DNA of 64,000 bases from Bog-950 sp044228435 (GTDB lineage Bacteria; Bacteroidota; Bacteroidia; Chitinophagales; LD1), in NCBI GenBank assembly GCA_044228435.1, contig JBGAUW010000011.1, positions 1-64,000 on the forward strand, given 5' to 3'. Below are positions 1-11,500 of the stretch, one piece after another. Below the pieces are notes generated by a model that saw nothing but the letters and a program-made list of their open reading frames with translations, was not told where the DNA came from and ran no database searches. The position numbers were made by a program, and so were the translations under genes. The number at the start of each line of letters is the position of its first letter. Positions within the stretch are counted from its first letter, which is position 1.

Positions 1-39
1 TTACAAACCCTACCTTCGATTTTAAATTAAAACCAAGTT

Positions 40-615
40 ATGAAAAAGCATCTTGCTACCCTGTTGTTGTTGATTGTATTTTTATCATCTAAAGCTATAG
101 TGGGCGTATACCTTACCTACGATGATTTTAAAAGCGGCACGCTGCAAACCTTTGATGGTGGCAGCTATAAAACCGCGGGTAGCTTTTTAGATAAAACTAT
201 ATCGGGCAAGGTAAAAGGCGAACAAAAAACTTTTAACCTGAAAGATATTTACGGCATAAACCTGAACGGCGAGCTATACCGCATATACAACGATGGCCAC
301 GCTATAGTTACAGCCAAACTTTATACTACCGCCGACTATCAACTTTACTTCCATTCGTATGATTTAGATGCTACCAACTTTGCCAAAAAAGCGGCTGCAA
401 TAGGCTACTTATCGAAGGGCTTAGACGGTGAAATTTTTCGCCTTAGCACCATGGATGCGCTTAGTGCTTTAGGAGCTACCCATCCTGAATTGAAAGATTT
501 AATTAAAGCCTGCGAAAAATTGAAGCTGGATGCGGCCGGCCGTGTTAGCCGCGTGATATATAATTCGCCCAATTTTAAAATGGGTAAAGATATTATACCA
601 CCGGTAAAGAATTAA
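40..615 (+). CDS. Small secreted protein of unknown function
   Basis: The product is 191 aa. The N-terminus (MKKHLATLLLLIVFLSSKA) is a basic start followed by a hydrophobic core, typical of a Sec signal peptide, so the protein is probably periplasmic or surface-exposed. The mature part is soluble, rich in Lys, Tyr and Asp, with a strand-rich first half (about residues 25-105) and a helical stretch (about 110-165) containing several Lys-Leu-Asp segments. I recognise no family motif or catalytic signature. It is convergent with the gene at 651-2075, and the two share a terminator hairpin. Only 39 bases of upstream sequence are in the window, so promoter and operon membership cannot be judged. 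The coding assignment rests on the signal peptide, a clean ATG and the terminator right after the stop. Confidence 0.75.
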   Translation: MKKHLATLLLLIVFLSSKAIVGVYLTYDDFKSGTLQTFDGGSYKTAGSFLDKTISGKVKGEQKTFNLKDIYGINLNGELYRIYNDGHAIVTAKLYTTADYQLYFHSYDLDATNFAKKAAAIGYLSKGLDGEIFRLSTMDALSALGATHPELKDLIKACEKLKLDAAGRVSRVIYNSPNFKMGKDIIPPVKN

Positions 616-640
616 CCGGTGCATATTTATAAAAGCAAAA

Positions 641-671
641 GGCAGGCTGTTTAAACAGCCTGCCTTTTTTT
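641..671. terminator. Bidirectional rho-independent terminator between convergent genes
   Basis: A perfect 24-nt inverted repeat (641-664, arms GGCAGGCTGTTT and AAACAGCCTGCC) is followed on the plus strand by seven T (665-671). It is preceded by an A-rich stretch that becomes a T-rich tail on the minus strand. The stop codon of the minus-strand gene (651-653) lies inside the hairpin, so the structure ends both flanking genes. Confidence 0.85.
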
Positions 672-2075
672 ATGCCGGCTAAGCCGGCGGTTAAATAGCT
701 TGGTGCGTTGTTTATTATCGGTAGTTTTTAGTAGCTGCTGTATGGCATTAAAGGTGGCAGTTTCTACCACGGTGAGCAGTTTATATTTTTCGAACACGCG
801 GCGGGTGCTGGCTACAAGGCTGGGTAGTATGGTATGGTTACCCAGTTCCTGGTGGGCTATAAGCAGGGCCAGTTTAGCCGAGGCCTGTGCCGGCGGGCGA
901 ATGGTTTTTTCGGTTTCGTTAATTACCTTATTGGCCCATTTAACGGCATCGTTGGGGTAGCCGGCCAGCAGGCTTAGTTTTGCGGCAATATGCTGGCTTA
1001 CTACATAGTTATTGGTAAAAATACTTTTTTGCAGTTTTGGCAGGCCTTGCTCTAAAGCGCTTAATTCTTCTTTTACTTTTTCGCGGGGTAGTTTGCCTGC
1101 CCGGTATTTGCCCATGGCCAGGTATATGCGCAGCTCTACCAAAATAGGCTCAAAATATTCATCCAGCTGTTTAGGGTTAAGGTTGGTGTTGTAATAGGTT
1201 TTTGCCATCATTTCGCGCAGTAGTTTTTCAGCTTTGGTGTAATAGCCCAGGCGCATATAGCTGCGGAAAAGATTGTTTATATCGGCACAATACTGGTAGG
1301 GTGTTATGCGGGTTTCGATAGGGTATTTTAAAGATAGTTCGTTCGATTTTTCCTGGTAAAGGGTTTGTTTCTCCAGGTCCTCTTTAATAAAATACATGGT
1401 AGCCACATTGAGGTAGTAGAGCTTTTTTAAATAAATAAGCGAAGGCTCTTTTTTTAGTATGGGCCGTTGTAAAAAGCGGTTGGCTGCGGCTACGCGGTTA
1501 TTTTTTAATCCATCGACATAAGGGCCCGACTCAGTAATAATGCGGTAATGCTCTATTTCTTCCAGGGCGGCCCGCAGCCAGCCTTCCGATTGTTGAAGGC
1601 AATCCATGGCCCGCTTTTCGTAGTTGGCATCGCCATCGCCGGCAGTATTTTGTATAGCGGCCACCTCGGTTTTGCAAATTACCGAGGCTAATTCGTAGTA
1701 CCCGTGCTGGATGGCGCGCTGCTTTAGTTTGGGCAGGCGGTCCAGCACCAAATGGAATTGATTTTTTCTTTCCAGCGCGGCTATTTCTGCCAGTTCCAGG
1801 TTTAGGGCCACCAGTTCATCATCCTCGTGGGTGTTGCGCAGGGTGCGCAAAAGCAGGTGTTCCAGGTATTTTTTTTCATTGGCCAGGTCGGTCTTTTTTT
1901 TGCCCAGCTGCCGGCTTAAAACCTCGGCATCATATATTTCGGTTTTCTGTAAAGCTTCATATAATTTTAGGTAGCTTTTGCTCTGCCCATCGGCATTGGC
2001 GGTTTGCACAAAGTATTTTTTTTCGGCGGCCGAAAGCGATTTTACCAATGAAACCAGTTGATCTTGCTTGCGCAT
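651..2075 (-). CDS. Helical-repeat (TPR-like) cytoplasmic protein, unknown function
   Basis: The product is 474 aa. There is no signal peptide or membrane segment. It is rich in Leu, Lys and Glu, and paired amphipathic helices run over most of its length (about residues 50-430), as expected for an alpha-solenoid of TPR type. The C-terminus is strongly basic (last 15 residues with several Arg, Lys and His). The N-terminal stretch (MRKQDQLVSLVKSLSAAEKK) resembles conserved hypothetical proteins I associate with Bacteroidota genomes, but I cannot name a characterised family. Transcription runs leftward into the hairpin at 641-671, which contains the stop codon. A TATATTTG box on the minus strand at 2149-2142 is a possible promoter element. 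Scaffold or regulatory roles are possible and unproven. Confidence 0.8.
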   Translation of the reverse strand: MRKQDQLVSLVKSLSAAEKKYFVQTANADGQSKSYLKLYEALQKTEIYDAEVLSRQLGKKKTDLANEKKYLEHLLLRTLRNTHEDDELVALNLELAEIAALERKNQFHLVLDRLPKLKQRAIQHGYYELASVICKTEVAAIQNTAGDGDANYEKRAMDCLQQSEGWLRAALEEIEHYRIITESGPYVDGLKNNRVAAANRFLQRPILKKEPSLIYLKKLYYLNVATMYFIKEDLEKQTLYQEKSNELSLKYPIETRITPYQYCADINNLFRSYMRLGYYTKAEKLLREMMAKTYYNTNLNPKQLDEYFEPILVELRIYLAMGKYRAGKLPREKVKEELSALEQGLPKLQKSIFTNNYVVSQHIAAKLSLLAGYPNDAVKWANKVINETEKTIRPPAQASAKLALLIAHQELGNHTILPSLVASTRRVFEKYKLLTVVETATFNAIQQLLKTTDNKQRTKLFNRRLSRHKKRQAV

Positions 2076-2141
2076 AAAGGGTAGTTGAGGGTTGTTTTAG
2101 GGGTTCTCAGCGTTCATATTTTTGCCCGCAGGTTAGTAATT

Positions 2142-2149
2142 CAAATATA
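2142..2149 (-). promoter_or_regulatory. Candidate Bacteroidota -7 box for the helical-repeat gene
   Basis: The minus strand reads TATATTTG, a match to the Bacteroidota -7 consensus TAnnTTTG, 67 bases upstream of the start at 2075. I see no good TTG-type -33 element at the expected distance, so this rests on one short box. Confidence 0.3.
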
Positions 2150-2253
2150 GTAACATATCATACTTTCGCCGGCGATGAGAAAATGGCGTATGTATAAAAT
2201 AGGTTATATAAGTAATGGGTGGCAAACTAAACACTATTGTGTTACTTAAATTT

Positions 2254-2261
2254 TATATTTG
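2254..2261 (+). promoter_or_regulatory. Candidate -7 box upstream of the giant adhesin
   Basis: The plus strand reads TATATTTG, matching TAnnTTTG. A TTG lies at 2237-2239, but its spacing (14 bases) is shorter than the usual 17-23. If used, it would give a leader of about 330 bases before the start at 2598. Confidence 0.3.
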
Positions 2262-2597
2262 CGCCCGCGAAAATTTTGGACACACGTTTTGTAACTAAAA
2301 TAGCAGTTGTAGCAACCGTAGGCACGCGGTTTAAAGCCACACTTTATGCAACTGCCGGCTGGCAGATATCTTAGGATATAAACCAGTAAGTTACGAAACC
2401 AGAATGGAATAATGTAAGATGGTTGTAAAGGGTACAGGCCATGGCTGTGCGTAAAAACGCGCCGTTATTAAGCCTATGCCCTTGTTTGGCCCCCGGGCAT
2501 TACACCAACGCTGTTTAAACATATAAACCGCCGCAAGGCGCATAAAATAATTATTGTAAGTAAGCCCCAAAGGCTTACGCACCCATAAATAAAATAG

Positions 2598-5500
2598 ATG
2601 TTAAGTAAATTTTACTCTTGTTGTTTGGCCGCCCTTTTATTTTGTTTTAGCCTGCAGGCAGCACCCGCGCCGCCCTGTAACCTGGGCGCTAATGTAAACC
2701 CCGGCAGCCCTACTATTTGCGAGGGACAAAGCCAGCAGTTAAGCGCTACGCCAACAGGCACCCGCTTTACCTATGTGTGGAGCAACGGGGCAACTACCGC
2801 TACCATTAGCGTTAGCCCAACTACCAATACCACCTACTCGGTAACTGTAACCGATACCGTGGCTAACTGCTTTGATGTTAGCAGCAGCAACGTAACGGTA
2901 AGGCAAAACCCGGTAGGTACTATTACACCAAGCACCACAGCGGTTGTGTGTGCCCGCCAAAGTGTAACCTTAACGGCCAGTTCATCATTAGGTGGTTCCA
3001 GCTTTCACTGGAGCAACAATTCCAATAATGCTTCTATAACTGTTAACCCTACCGCTACTACTACTTATACTGTAACGGTAACGCGCAACGGCTGTACGGA
3101 TGTAGTATCGCACACGGTGGCGGTAAATACCGCTTCGCTGGCAGGTTTGTTTACCAATTGCAATGCAGTAACTGTAGCCCCGTATACTATTTCGTTAAGC
3201 GATGCCTCGTCGCCAAATACAGGCATAACCAATTACCGCATTTTGTGGGGCGATACGGGGGTGGCGTATAACTCAAGCACTCCGCCTTCATCTCTTACTC
3301 ACACTTATGGTGGTGGCTCGTTTAACTTAACTTACATTATTACCCGCTCATCGGGCTGTATAGATACCGGCCGTTTTACAGTGCGCAACCTTACCAACCC
3401 ATCGTTGGCTATTGGTAGCCCGGGTAACACTTTGGGTTGCGGTCCGCTGCCTTTGTGCTTCCCTATTTTGAACGTATCGAACAACGATGCCAGTACGACT
3501 TACCTGGTAGATTACGGCGATTACTCCGCTCAACAAAGTTATAATCAGCCACCACCCGATACCATTTGCCATACCTATGTGCTGGCATCGTGCGGCGCAC
3601 CCGGTATACCCAACTCGGTATTTTTGCCCAACAACTGGTTTTATTCCATTACAGCTACCAACGCCTGCGGAACCACTGCGGGCGCTATAGGTGGTATACA
3701 GGTATACACCTCGCCGGTAGCGCGCTTTACTTTGGCGGCCAACCCGGTATGTGTAACCAATGCGGTTTCGTTTACCAACACATCTGATTTTGGCTACTAT
3801 GCCAATTGCGACAGCAGCGCCATTTTTACCTGGTATTTTGGCGATGGCGACTCGCAGATAGTAGTAAACAGCAAAGCTTCGGTAACGCATATTTACGCCA
3901 GCCCGGGTAGCTATAATGCAGTGTTGAAAGCGAGCAACCAATGTGGTAACACTACGTTTACCCAAACGGTTTGTATAGTGCCCCCGGTAGTAGCAGGTTT
4001 TACGCTTAATAATACTGTAGGCTGTATTCCGTTTACCGTAAATGCTACCAACACCACATCGCCTTTAGGTGGTTGCAGTCCGCCAACTTATAACTGGACA
4101 GTTACTTATGTGGCCTCGCCGCCCTGCGGCAGTACCAGCAACTGGAGTTTTTCGGGTGGAACATCGGCAGCCTCGCAAGACCCTGTTTTTGTTTTTTCTA
4201 CCCCCGGCACTTATACCATTACACTGGCAGCCACCAATGTATGCGGAACTACTACCACCAGCCGCACGGTTACTGTAAAGCAGCCGCCACTGGTTAGCCT
4301 TACGCCTATTACAAGTTCGTGTACGCCATATACCATATCGCCAAGCTCTACCGTAATTAATTGCGGTACTACGGCTATGACGTATGCCTGGACCAGTGTG
4401 CCTGCAGGTTTTACCAGCAGCGCAGCAGTGCCGCCGGCAACGGTGTTTTCTACCACGGGTGTAAACACTATTAATTTAGCTGTAACTAACGAGTGCGGAA
4501 CTACCAATGCCTCTACCTCGTTTAACGTAAGTGCGCAGCCAACGGTAGCGGTGCCGGCCAACACAACAGTATGCCCCGGTGCATCGGTGCCTGGCACCAA
4601 CCTGGCCAGCACACCGGCAGGCGCTACCTATACGTGGACGAACAGCAACACCGGCATTGGCCTGGGCGCGAGTGGGAGCGGAGATGTTCCTTCGTTTACC
4701 GCCACCAACACCACCGGTGCAACCATTACCGGCACTATTACCGTTACGCCTAACCTGAATGGTTGCGTGGGTATACCATCTACTTACACAGTATCGGTAT
4801 ATCCTAATCCAACAGCGGGTTCGTTACCGGCAAACCCATCGGTGTGCGGTGGGGCCAGTATACCGGCTACTAACTTTACCAGTAACCCACCGGGCGGAAC
4901 TTTTAACTGGACTAACAGCAACACCAACATTGGCCTTGGCAGCGGCGGAAGCGGCAACGTGCCTACCTTTACGGGCACAAACACCGGCTCATCGGCTATA
5001 ACGGGCACCATAGCTGTTACGGCTACGCTTAACGGATGCACCGGACCCGCTTCTACTTATACTATTACTATTAACCCGGCACCAACGGTAAACGTACCGG
5101 CGCCGGTTTCGGTTTGCCCTAACGTATCGGTTCCGGCTAGTACCTTTACCAGCACTCCACCGGGTGGCACCTTTACCTGGACCAACGATAATACAGGCAC
5201 CGGCCTGGGCGCCAGCGGAAGCGGCTCTACACCGGTATTTACTTCCACCAACGGTGGCAGTACGCCTATTACCAGCACCGTAACTGTTACGCCTACCGTT
5301 AACGGTTGTGCGGGCACGCCTTCCAGCTTTACTATTACGGTAAACCCAAGGCCATCGGTTACTGCACCAACTTTGCCACCTAACAGCACGGTTTGCCCCG
5401 GCGCTTCGGTACCGGCTACCAACTTTGCCAGCAACCCACCGGGCGCTACCTATACCTGGACCAACAGCAACACCGGTATTGGTTTGCCTGCCAGCGGTAG

Positions 5501-8500
5501 TGGTAACATACCGGGCTATACGGCTACCAACGGAACCGGTGGTGCCATATCGGGCACTATTACAGTTACGCCAAGCGTAAACGGTTGCGCGGGTAACCCA
5601 AGCAGCTTTATTGTAACAGTAAGCCCAAGCCCGGTTGCTAATACGCCAAGTAGTGTAACGGTTTGCCCCGGCGCCAGTGTGCCTGCAAGCAATTTTACAA
5701 CTACCCCAGCGGGCGGCACATTTACCTGGACCAATAGTAACCCAAGTATTGGTTTGCCTGCCAGCGGCACCGGTAATACACCGGTATTTACGGCCGCTAA
5801 CCCCGGCAGCACAGCTATATCGGGCACTATTACAGTAACAGCTACCGTAGCAGGCTGCACCGGCAGCGGCGCGGGATATACTATTACTATAAGCCCTCCG
5901 CCGAGCATTACAGCACCGGCTAACGATACGGTTTGCCCCGGCGCTACCGTGCCGGCTAAAACTTTTACCAGCACCCCACCGGGCGCCACTTATACCTGGA
6001 CCAACAGCAACCCGGCCATTGGCCTTGCTGCCAGCGGCAGTGGAACGGTGCCTGCTTTTACAGCGGCCAACCCAACTACCACGCCTATACAGGGCACTAT
6101 AACCGTAACACCAAGTTTAGGTGGTTGTGCAGGCCCGCCTATTACATTTATAGTAGTAGTGCGTGCATCGGCGGCAGTAGTGCCTAACCCGAATGTGGCT
6201 GTGTGTGTAGGTGCTACGGTACCTGCCAGCAACTTTACCAGCAACCCGGCTGGCGCTACCTTTACATGGACCAACAGTAACAATGCGATTGGCCTTGGCG
6301 GAAGCGGAGTTGGCAACGTGCCATCGTTTACAGCTACCAACAGCACCAGCGCCGCTATAAGCGGAACAATAACCGTAGTTGCTAACTCAGGCGGTTGCCC
6401 GGGTTCATCCAGCAGCTATACTATTACCGTAACACCAGTACCGGTGGTTACAGTTCCATCTAATATAGTGCGTTGCGCCGGAGCTACTGTAGCTGCTACT
6501 ACCTTTACCAGCACACCGGCAGGCGCTACCTATACCTGGGTAAACGATAATACCGCCATTGGCCTTGCCGCCAGCGGCACCGGTAACGTGCCTTTATTTA
6601 CAACCACTAACCCGGGCCTTGTGGCTATAGCAGGCAACATAACTGTTACACCTACCCTTAACGGTTGCCCCGGCCCACCGGCTACTTACAGCATTACAGT
6701 CAATCCTTTACCAACTGTTACTTTACCACCAAGCGATACCGTATGCCCCGGCACCGTAGTAGCTGCCACTAACCTGGTAAGCGTACCGGCAGGTGCAACC
6801 TATGCCTGGACCAACAGCAACGTGGCTATTGGCCTTGCCGCCAGCGGCACAGGTAACGTACCGGCTTTTGTAGCAACCAATGCCAGCACTGCTTTAATAG
6901 TAGGCATTGTACGCGTAACACCAACTTTAAATGGTTGCCCCGGCACACAAGTGGCGTTTAACCATTCAGTTTATCCTACGCCTACCACTACGGTACCGGC
7001 CAACGCCTCGGTATGTAGCGGTGCTACGGTGGCGGCTTCTAACTTTGTAAGCACACCCGCCGGCGCTACCTTTACCTGGACTAACAATAACCCCGCTATA
7101 GGTTTACCTGCCAGCGGCGCGGGCAATACACCATCGTTTACAGCTACCAATACCGGTACTACCGTAATAGTAGGGACCATAACTGTAACCCCAACACTGA
7201 ACGGCTGCCCCGGCACACCTAGTAGCTATTCTATATCGGTAAAACCATTACCGGTAATAGCTCCATTGGCTAACGATACTTTATGTGCGGGCGCTACTGA
7301 GCCACAACGCACTTTAATTACTGTACCTTCCGGTTCCACTTTTGCATGGACTAACACCAATACACTGATTGGCCTTGCGGCCAGCGGCACGGGTAATGTA
7401 CCTGCGTTTACAACTACTAATAATACGGGTGCTACAATTTCCGGCACTATTACCGCTACGCCTACACTTAACCTGTGTGCAGGTGCACCGGTAAGCTATG
7501 TGGTGGTGGTAAATATTTCGCCAACCGTTACGGTGCCGGCTAACATTTCGGTTTGTACCGGTGCTACTATACCTGCTACTTCGTTTAGCAGCGTACCTGC
7601 AGGCGCTACCTATACCTGGACCAATAGTAACCCTGCCATTGGCCTTCCATCCAACGGCACCGGCGATATACCTTCGTTTACCGGCACTAACAGTACCGCT
7701 GTTTCTATATCGGGAACTATATCGGTAGTTGGTACGAATGGTTGCAGCGGTCCGCCGGCTACCTATACTATTACAATAAACCCACCACCAACGGTTACCG
7801 CTACTGCTAACCGCACAGCTTGTGCAGGCAGCACAGTAAGCGCTACAACGTTTACCAGTGTGCCGGCAGGCGCCACTTTTGACTGGACAAACAGCAACAC
7901 CGCCATTGGCCTTGCTGCCAGCGGCACGGGTAGTGTACCGGCCTTTACTGCTATTAATGCCACCGGTTCGCCTATTACGGCTAACATAACAGTTACACCT
8001 AACTTAAATGGTTGTGCAGCAGGCACGCCATCGGTATATGCTATTACTATTAACCCTTTGCCTACGGTAACCGTACCGGCTAACGATTCAGTGTGCCCTG
8101 TAGTATTTGTACCGGCTACTGCTTTTACAAGTTCGCCGGCCGGGGCTACCTATACCTGGACAAACAGCAATACCAGCACCGGTTTATCTTTAGCCAGCGG
8201 CTCGGGTAATGTACCGGCCTTTGCATCGGCTAACTCAACTACCGCAGCTATTACCAGCGTTATTACTGTAACGCCACGCTTAAATGGTTGTAACGGAACC
8301 CCAACACCTTATAGTATAGTAGTGCGGCCTAACCCAACGGTTACGGTACCTGCCGCCGCAACGTATTGCAACGGTGCTACTGTGCCGGCGGCTACTTTTA
8401 CCAGCACACCTGTAGGCGCAACTTTTACCTGGACCAATACGAACCCTAACATAGGTATTGCTGCATCGGGCACAGGTAACATACCTTCATTTACAGCTAA

Positions 8501-11500
8501 CAATCCCGGTCTTTCGGTTATAACGGCCACCATTACCGTTACTCCTAATTTGAATGGCTGCGATGGCACCCCTTCATCTTATAATATTACTGTGCGGCCA
8601 AGGCCATTTATTACCGCACCTGCCGATGATACCGTTTGTGCGGGAACAGTGGTACCTGCCAGCACCTTCTTTAGTATTCCGGCGGGCGCTACTTATGCCT
8701 GGACCAACTCTAACACCGGTATTGGCCTTGCAGCCAGCGGCACCGGCGCTGTGCCGGCATTTACCAGTACTAATGCCACTACCGGTTTAATATCGGGTAC
8801 TATTACAGTAACCCCTACACTTAATACCTGCACGGGTAACCCTATCACTTTTGTGCATGCGGTAAGTGTAGCCCCTACCATGAGCACGCCTGCTAATATT
8901 GCGGTGTGCAGCGGCGCTACTATACCAGCATCAAGCTTTACAAGCCCACTGAGTGGCACCACCTTTAACTGGACCAACAGCAATAACGGTATTGGCCTTG
9001 CTGCCAGTGGCACCGGCGATATAGCGGCTTTTACAGCCACTAACAGCACCAACGCAGTTATTACAGCTACCATTACGGTTACACCTGTTAACGGTTGCCC
9101 CGGCCCGGCTGTAAGCTACACTATAACTGTTTATCCGCCACCGGTGGTAAACGTGCCTGTAAGTTATTCGCGTTGCGCAGGCGCTACGGTAACGCTTACT
9201 TCGTTTACCAGCACCCCAACCGGCAGTACTTACGCCTGGACTAACAACAATACCGCTATTGGCCTTGCCGCCAGCGGCACCGGTTCGGTACCGGCCTTTA
9301 CAGCTATTAATGCAACTACCGCACCTGTGGTAGCCACCATTACCGTAACCCCTACCTTAGCAGGTTGCCCGGGTGTGCCCAGCAGTTATGATATTACCAT
9401 TAACCCGCGCCCTACTGTAACCGCACCGGTTACAGCCATAGTTTGCCCCGGCACTATTATGGCGGCTACTGCTTTGGTAAGCACCCCGCCGGGCGCTACC
9501 TATACCTGGACCAATAACAACGTGGCTATAGGCCTTGGCAGCAGCGGCACCGGCGATGTGCCTGCTTATACATCGGCCAACCCAACTGCGGCTACTATTA
9601 CTGCTACCATAAATATTACACCTACTTTAAATGGTTGCGCAGGTACAGCCGTGCCTTATACCCAACAGGTATATGCTAACCCTACTGCCACCATACCGGC
9701 CAACGTATCGGTTTGTGTGGGTGGAACAGTAGCGGCAACCAACTTTACCAGCACACCTGCCGGCGGAACGTTTACGTGGACCAACAGCAACACGGCTATT
9801 GGCTTAGCTGCCAGCGGCACGGGTAACATACCGGCCTTTACATCTACCAACGCAACTACTGCCTCTATTATAGGTACCATTACCGTTACACCTACAGTAA
9901 ACGGATGTGTGGGCAATCCTTCTAATTATACAATAACTGTAAAACCAATACCAACCATTACCTTACCCCCAAGCGATACTATTTGTCCGGGTGTGGTTTC
10001 GCCGGTTACTGCCTTTATAAGCGTACCGGCAGGCGCCACCTATGCCTGGACTAACAGCAACACCGCTATTGGCCTTGGCGCCAGCGGTACGGGTAACGTG
10101 CCGGCCTTTACCGGCACGAATGCTACCACAGCAGCTATAGCGGGTACTATTACCGTAACCCCTACACTAAACTTATGTGCAGGCACACCGGTTACGTATG
10201 TAAAAACAATTAACCCGCGCCCAACTGTTACCGTGCCGTCCAATATTGCGGTGTGCAGCGGTGTGACAATACCGGCCACTACCTTCACCAGCAACTTAAC
10301 CGGCACTACTTATAGCTGGACCAACAGCAACAACGCCATTGGCCTTGCGGGAAGCGGCAGCGGCGATGTGCCTGCCTTTACGGCTACTAACACGGGTAGT
10401 GCAGCTATTAGCAGCACTATAACCGTTACACCGGTTAACAGCAATGGCTGTACTGGCGTAAGCAGCTCGTATACTATTACCGTAAACCCGGCCCCTACGG
10501 TGAACGTACCGGCCAATACCACGCGGTGTGCAGGTGCTACGGTAGCCGCCTCGGCGTTTACCAGCGTACCCGCAGGCGCCACCTATGCCTGGACGAATAG
10601 CAACACCGGCATTGGCCTTGCTGCCAGCGGCACAGGTAACGTACCGGCCTTTACTACTACCAATGCTACCGCAGCAGCTATAGTGGCTACCATTACGGTA
10701 ACACCTACTTTAAATAGCTGCCCCGGCACACCTGTTACGTATACTATTACGGTTAATCCTCCGCCGGTGGTAACCGTGCCTGTTAGCGATACTACCTGCC
10801 CCGGCACTGCTATAGCAGGAACTAACTTTACAAGTTCGCCACCGGGTGCCAGCTATACATGGACTAATAACAATACCGCCATTGGCCTGCCTGCCAGTGG
10901 AGTAGGAGATGTGCCTTCGTTTACCTCGGCCAACGTTACTACTGCCGCTATTGTAGGCACCATTACCGTTACGCCTACATTAAATGGTTGTGCCGGTACG
11001 CCGATAGCTTTCCAGCACCGCGTTAATCCTTTGCCTGTAGTTACCGCTATACCAGCCGTATCGGTTTGTGTGGGCGCTACGGTATCTGCCAGCAACTACG
11101 CCAGCACACCCGCAGGCGCTACCTATACCTGGACCAACAGTAACGCTGCCATTGGCCTTGCCACCAGCGGTGCGGGTAATATACCTGCGTTTACGGCTAC
11201 CAATGCCACACAGGCATCTATTTCGGGAACCATTTTTGTAACCGCCACCTTAAACGGCTGCACCGGTAATGCTACCAGCTATACTATTACTGTAAAACCT
11301 TTGCCAACGGTTACGCTGCCGCCAAGCGATACTATATGCCCGGCAACCGTGTCGGCGGCTACAGCTTTTACCAGCACACCGGCTGGCGCTACTTATGCGT
11401 GGAGCAATAGTAATACTGCTATTGGCCTGGGAGCCAGCGGCACCGGCAACGTGCCTGCCTTTACAGGTATTAATGCTACCAGCGCGCATGTTACCGGCAC

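Larger units (their letters stand above)
2076..2597. other. Gene-free stretch between divergent genes
   Basis: This 522-base region separates the divergent helical-repeat and giant adhesin genes. It holds one candidate -7 box per direction (2142-2149 minus, 2254-2261 plus). The ORF on the minus strand at 2391-2582 has no signal, domain or plausible start context, and I do not regard it as a gene. No RNA structure or repeat stood out, so the giant gene may have a long 5' leader of about 330 bases. Confidence 0.5.

Noticed and set aside
2391..2582. 63-codon minus-strand ORF in the adhesin upstream region
   Set aside because: No recognisable motif, signal or start context; composition is like intergenic DNA.
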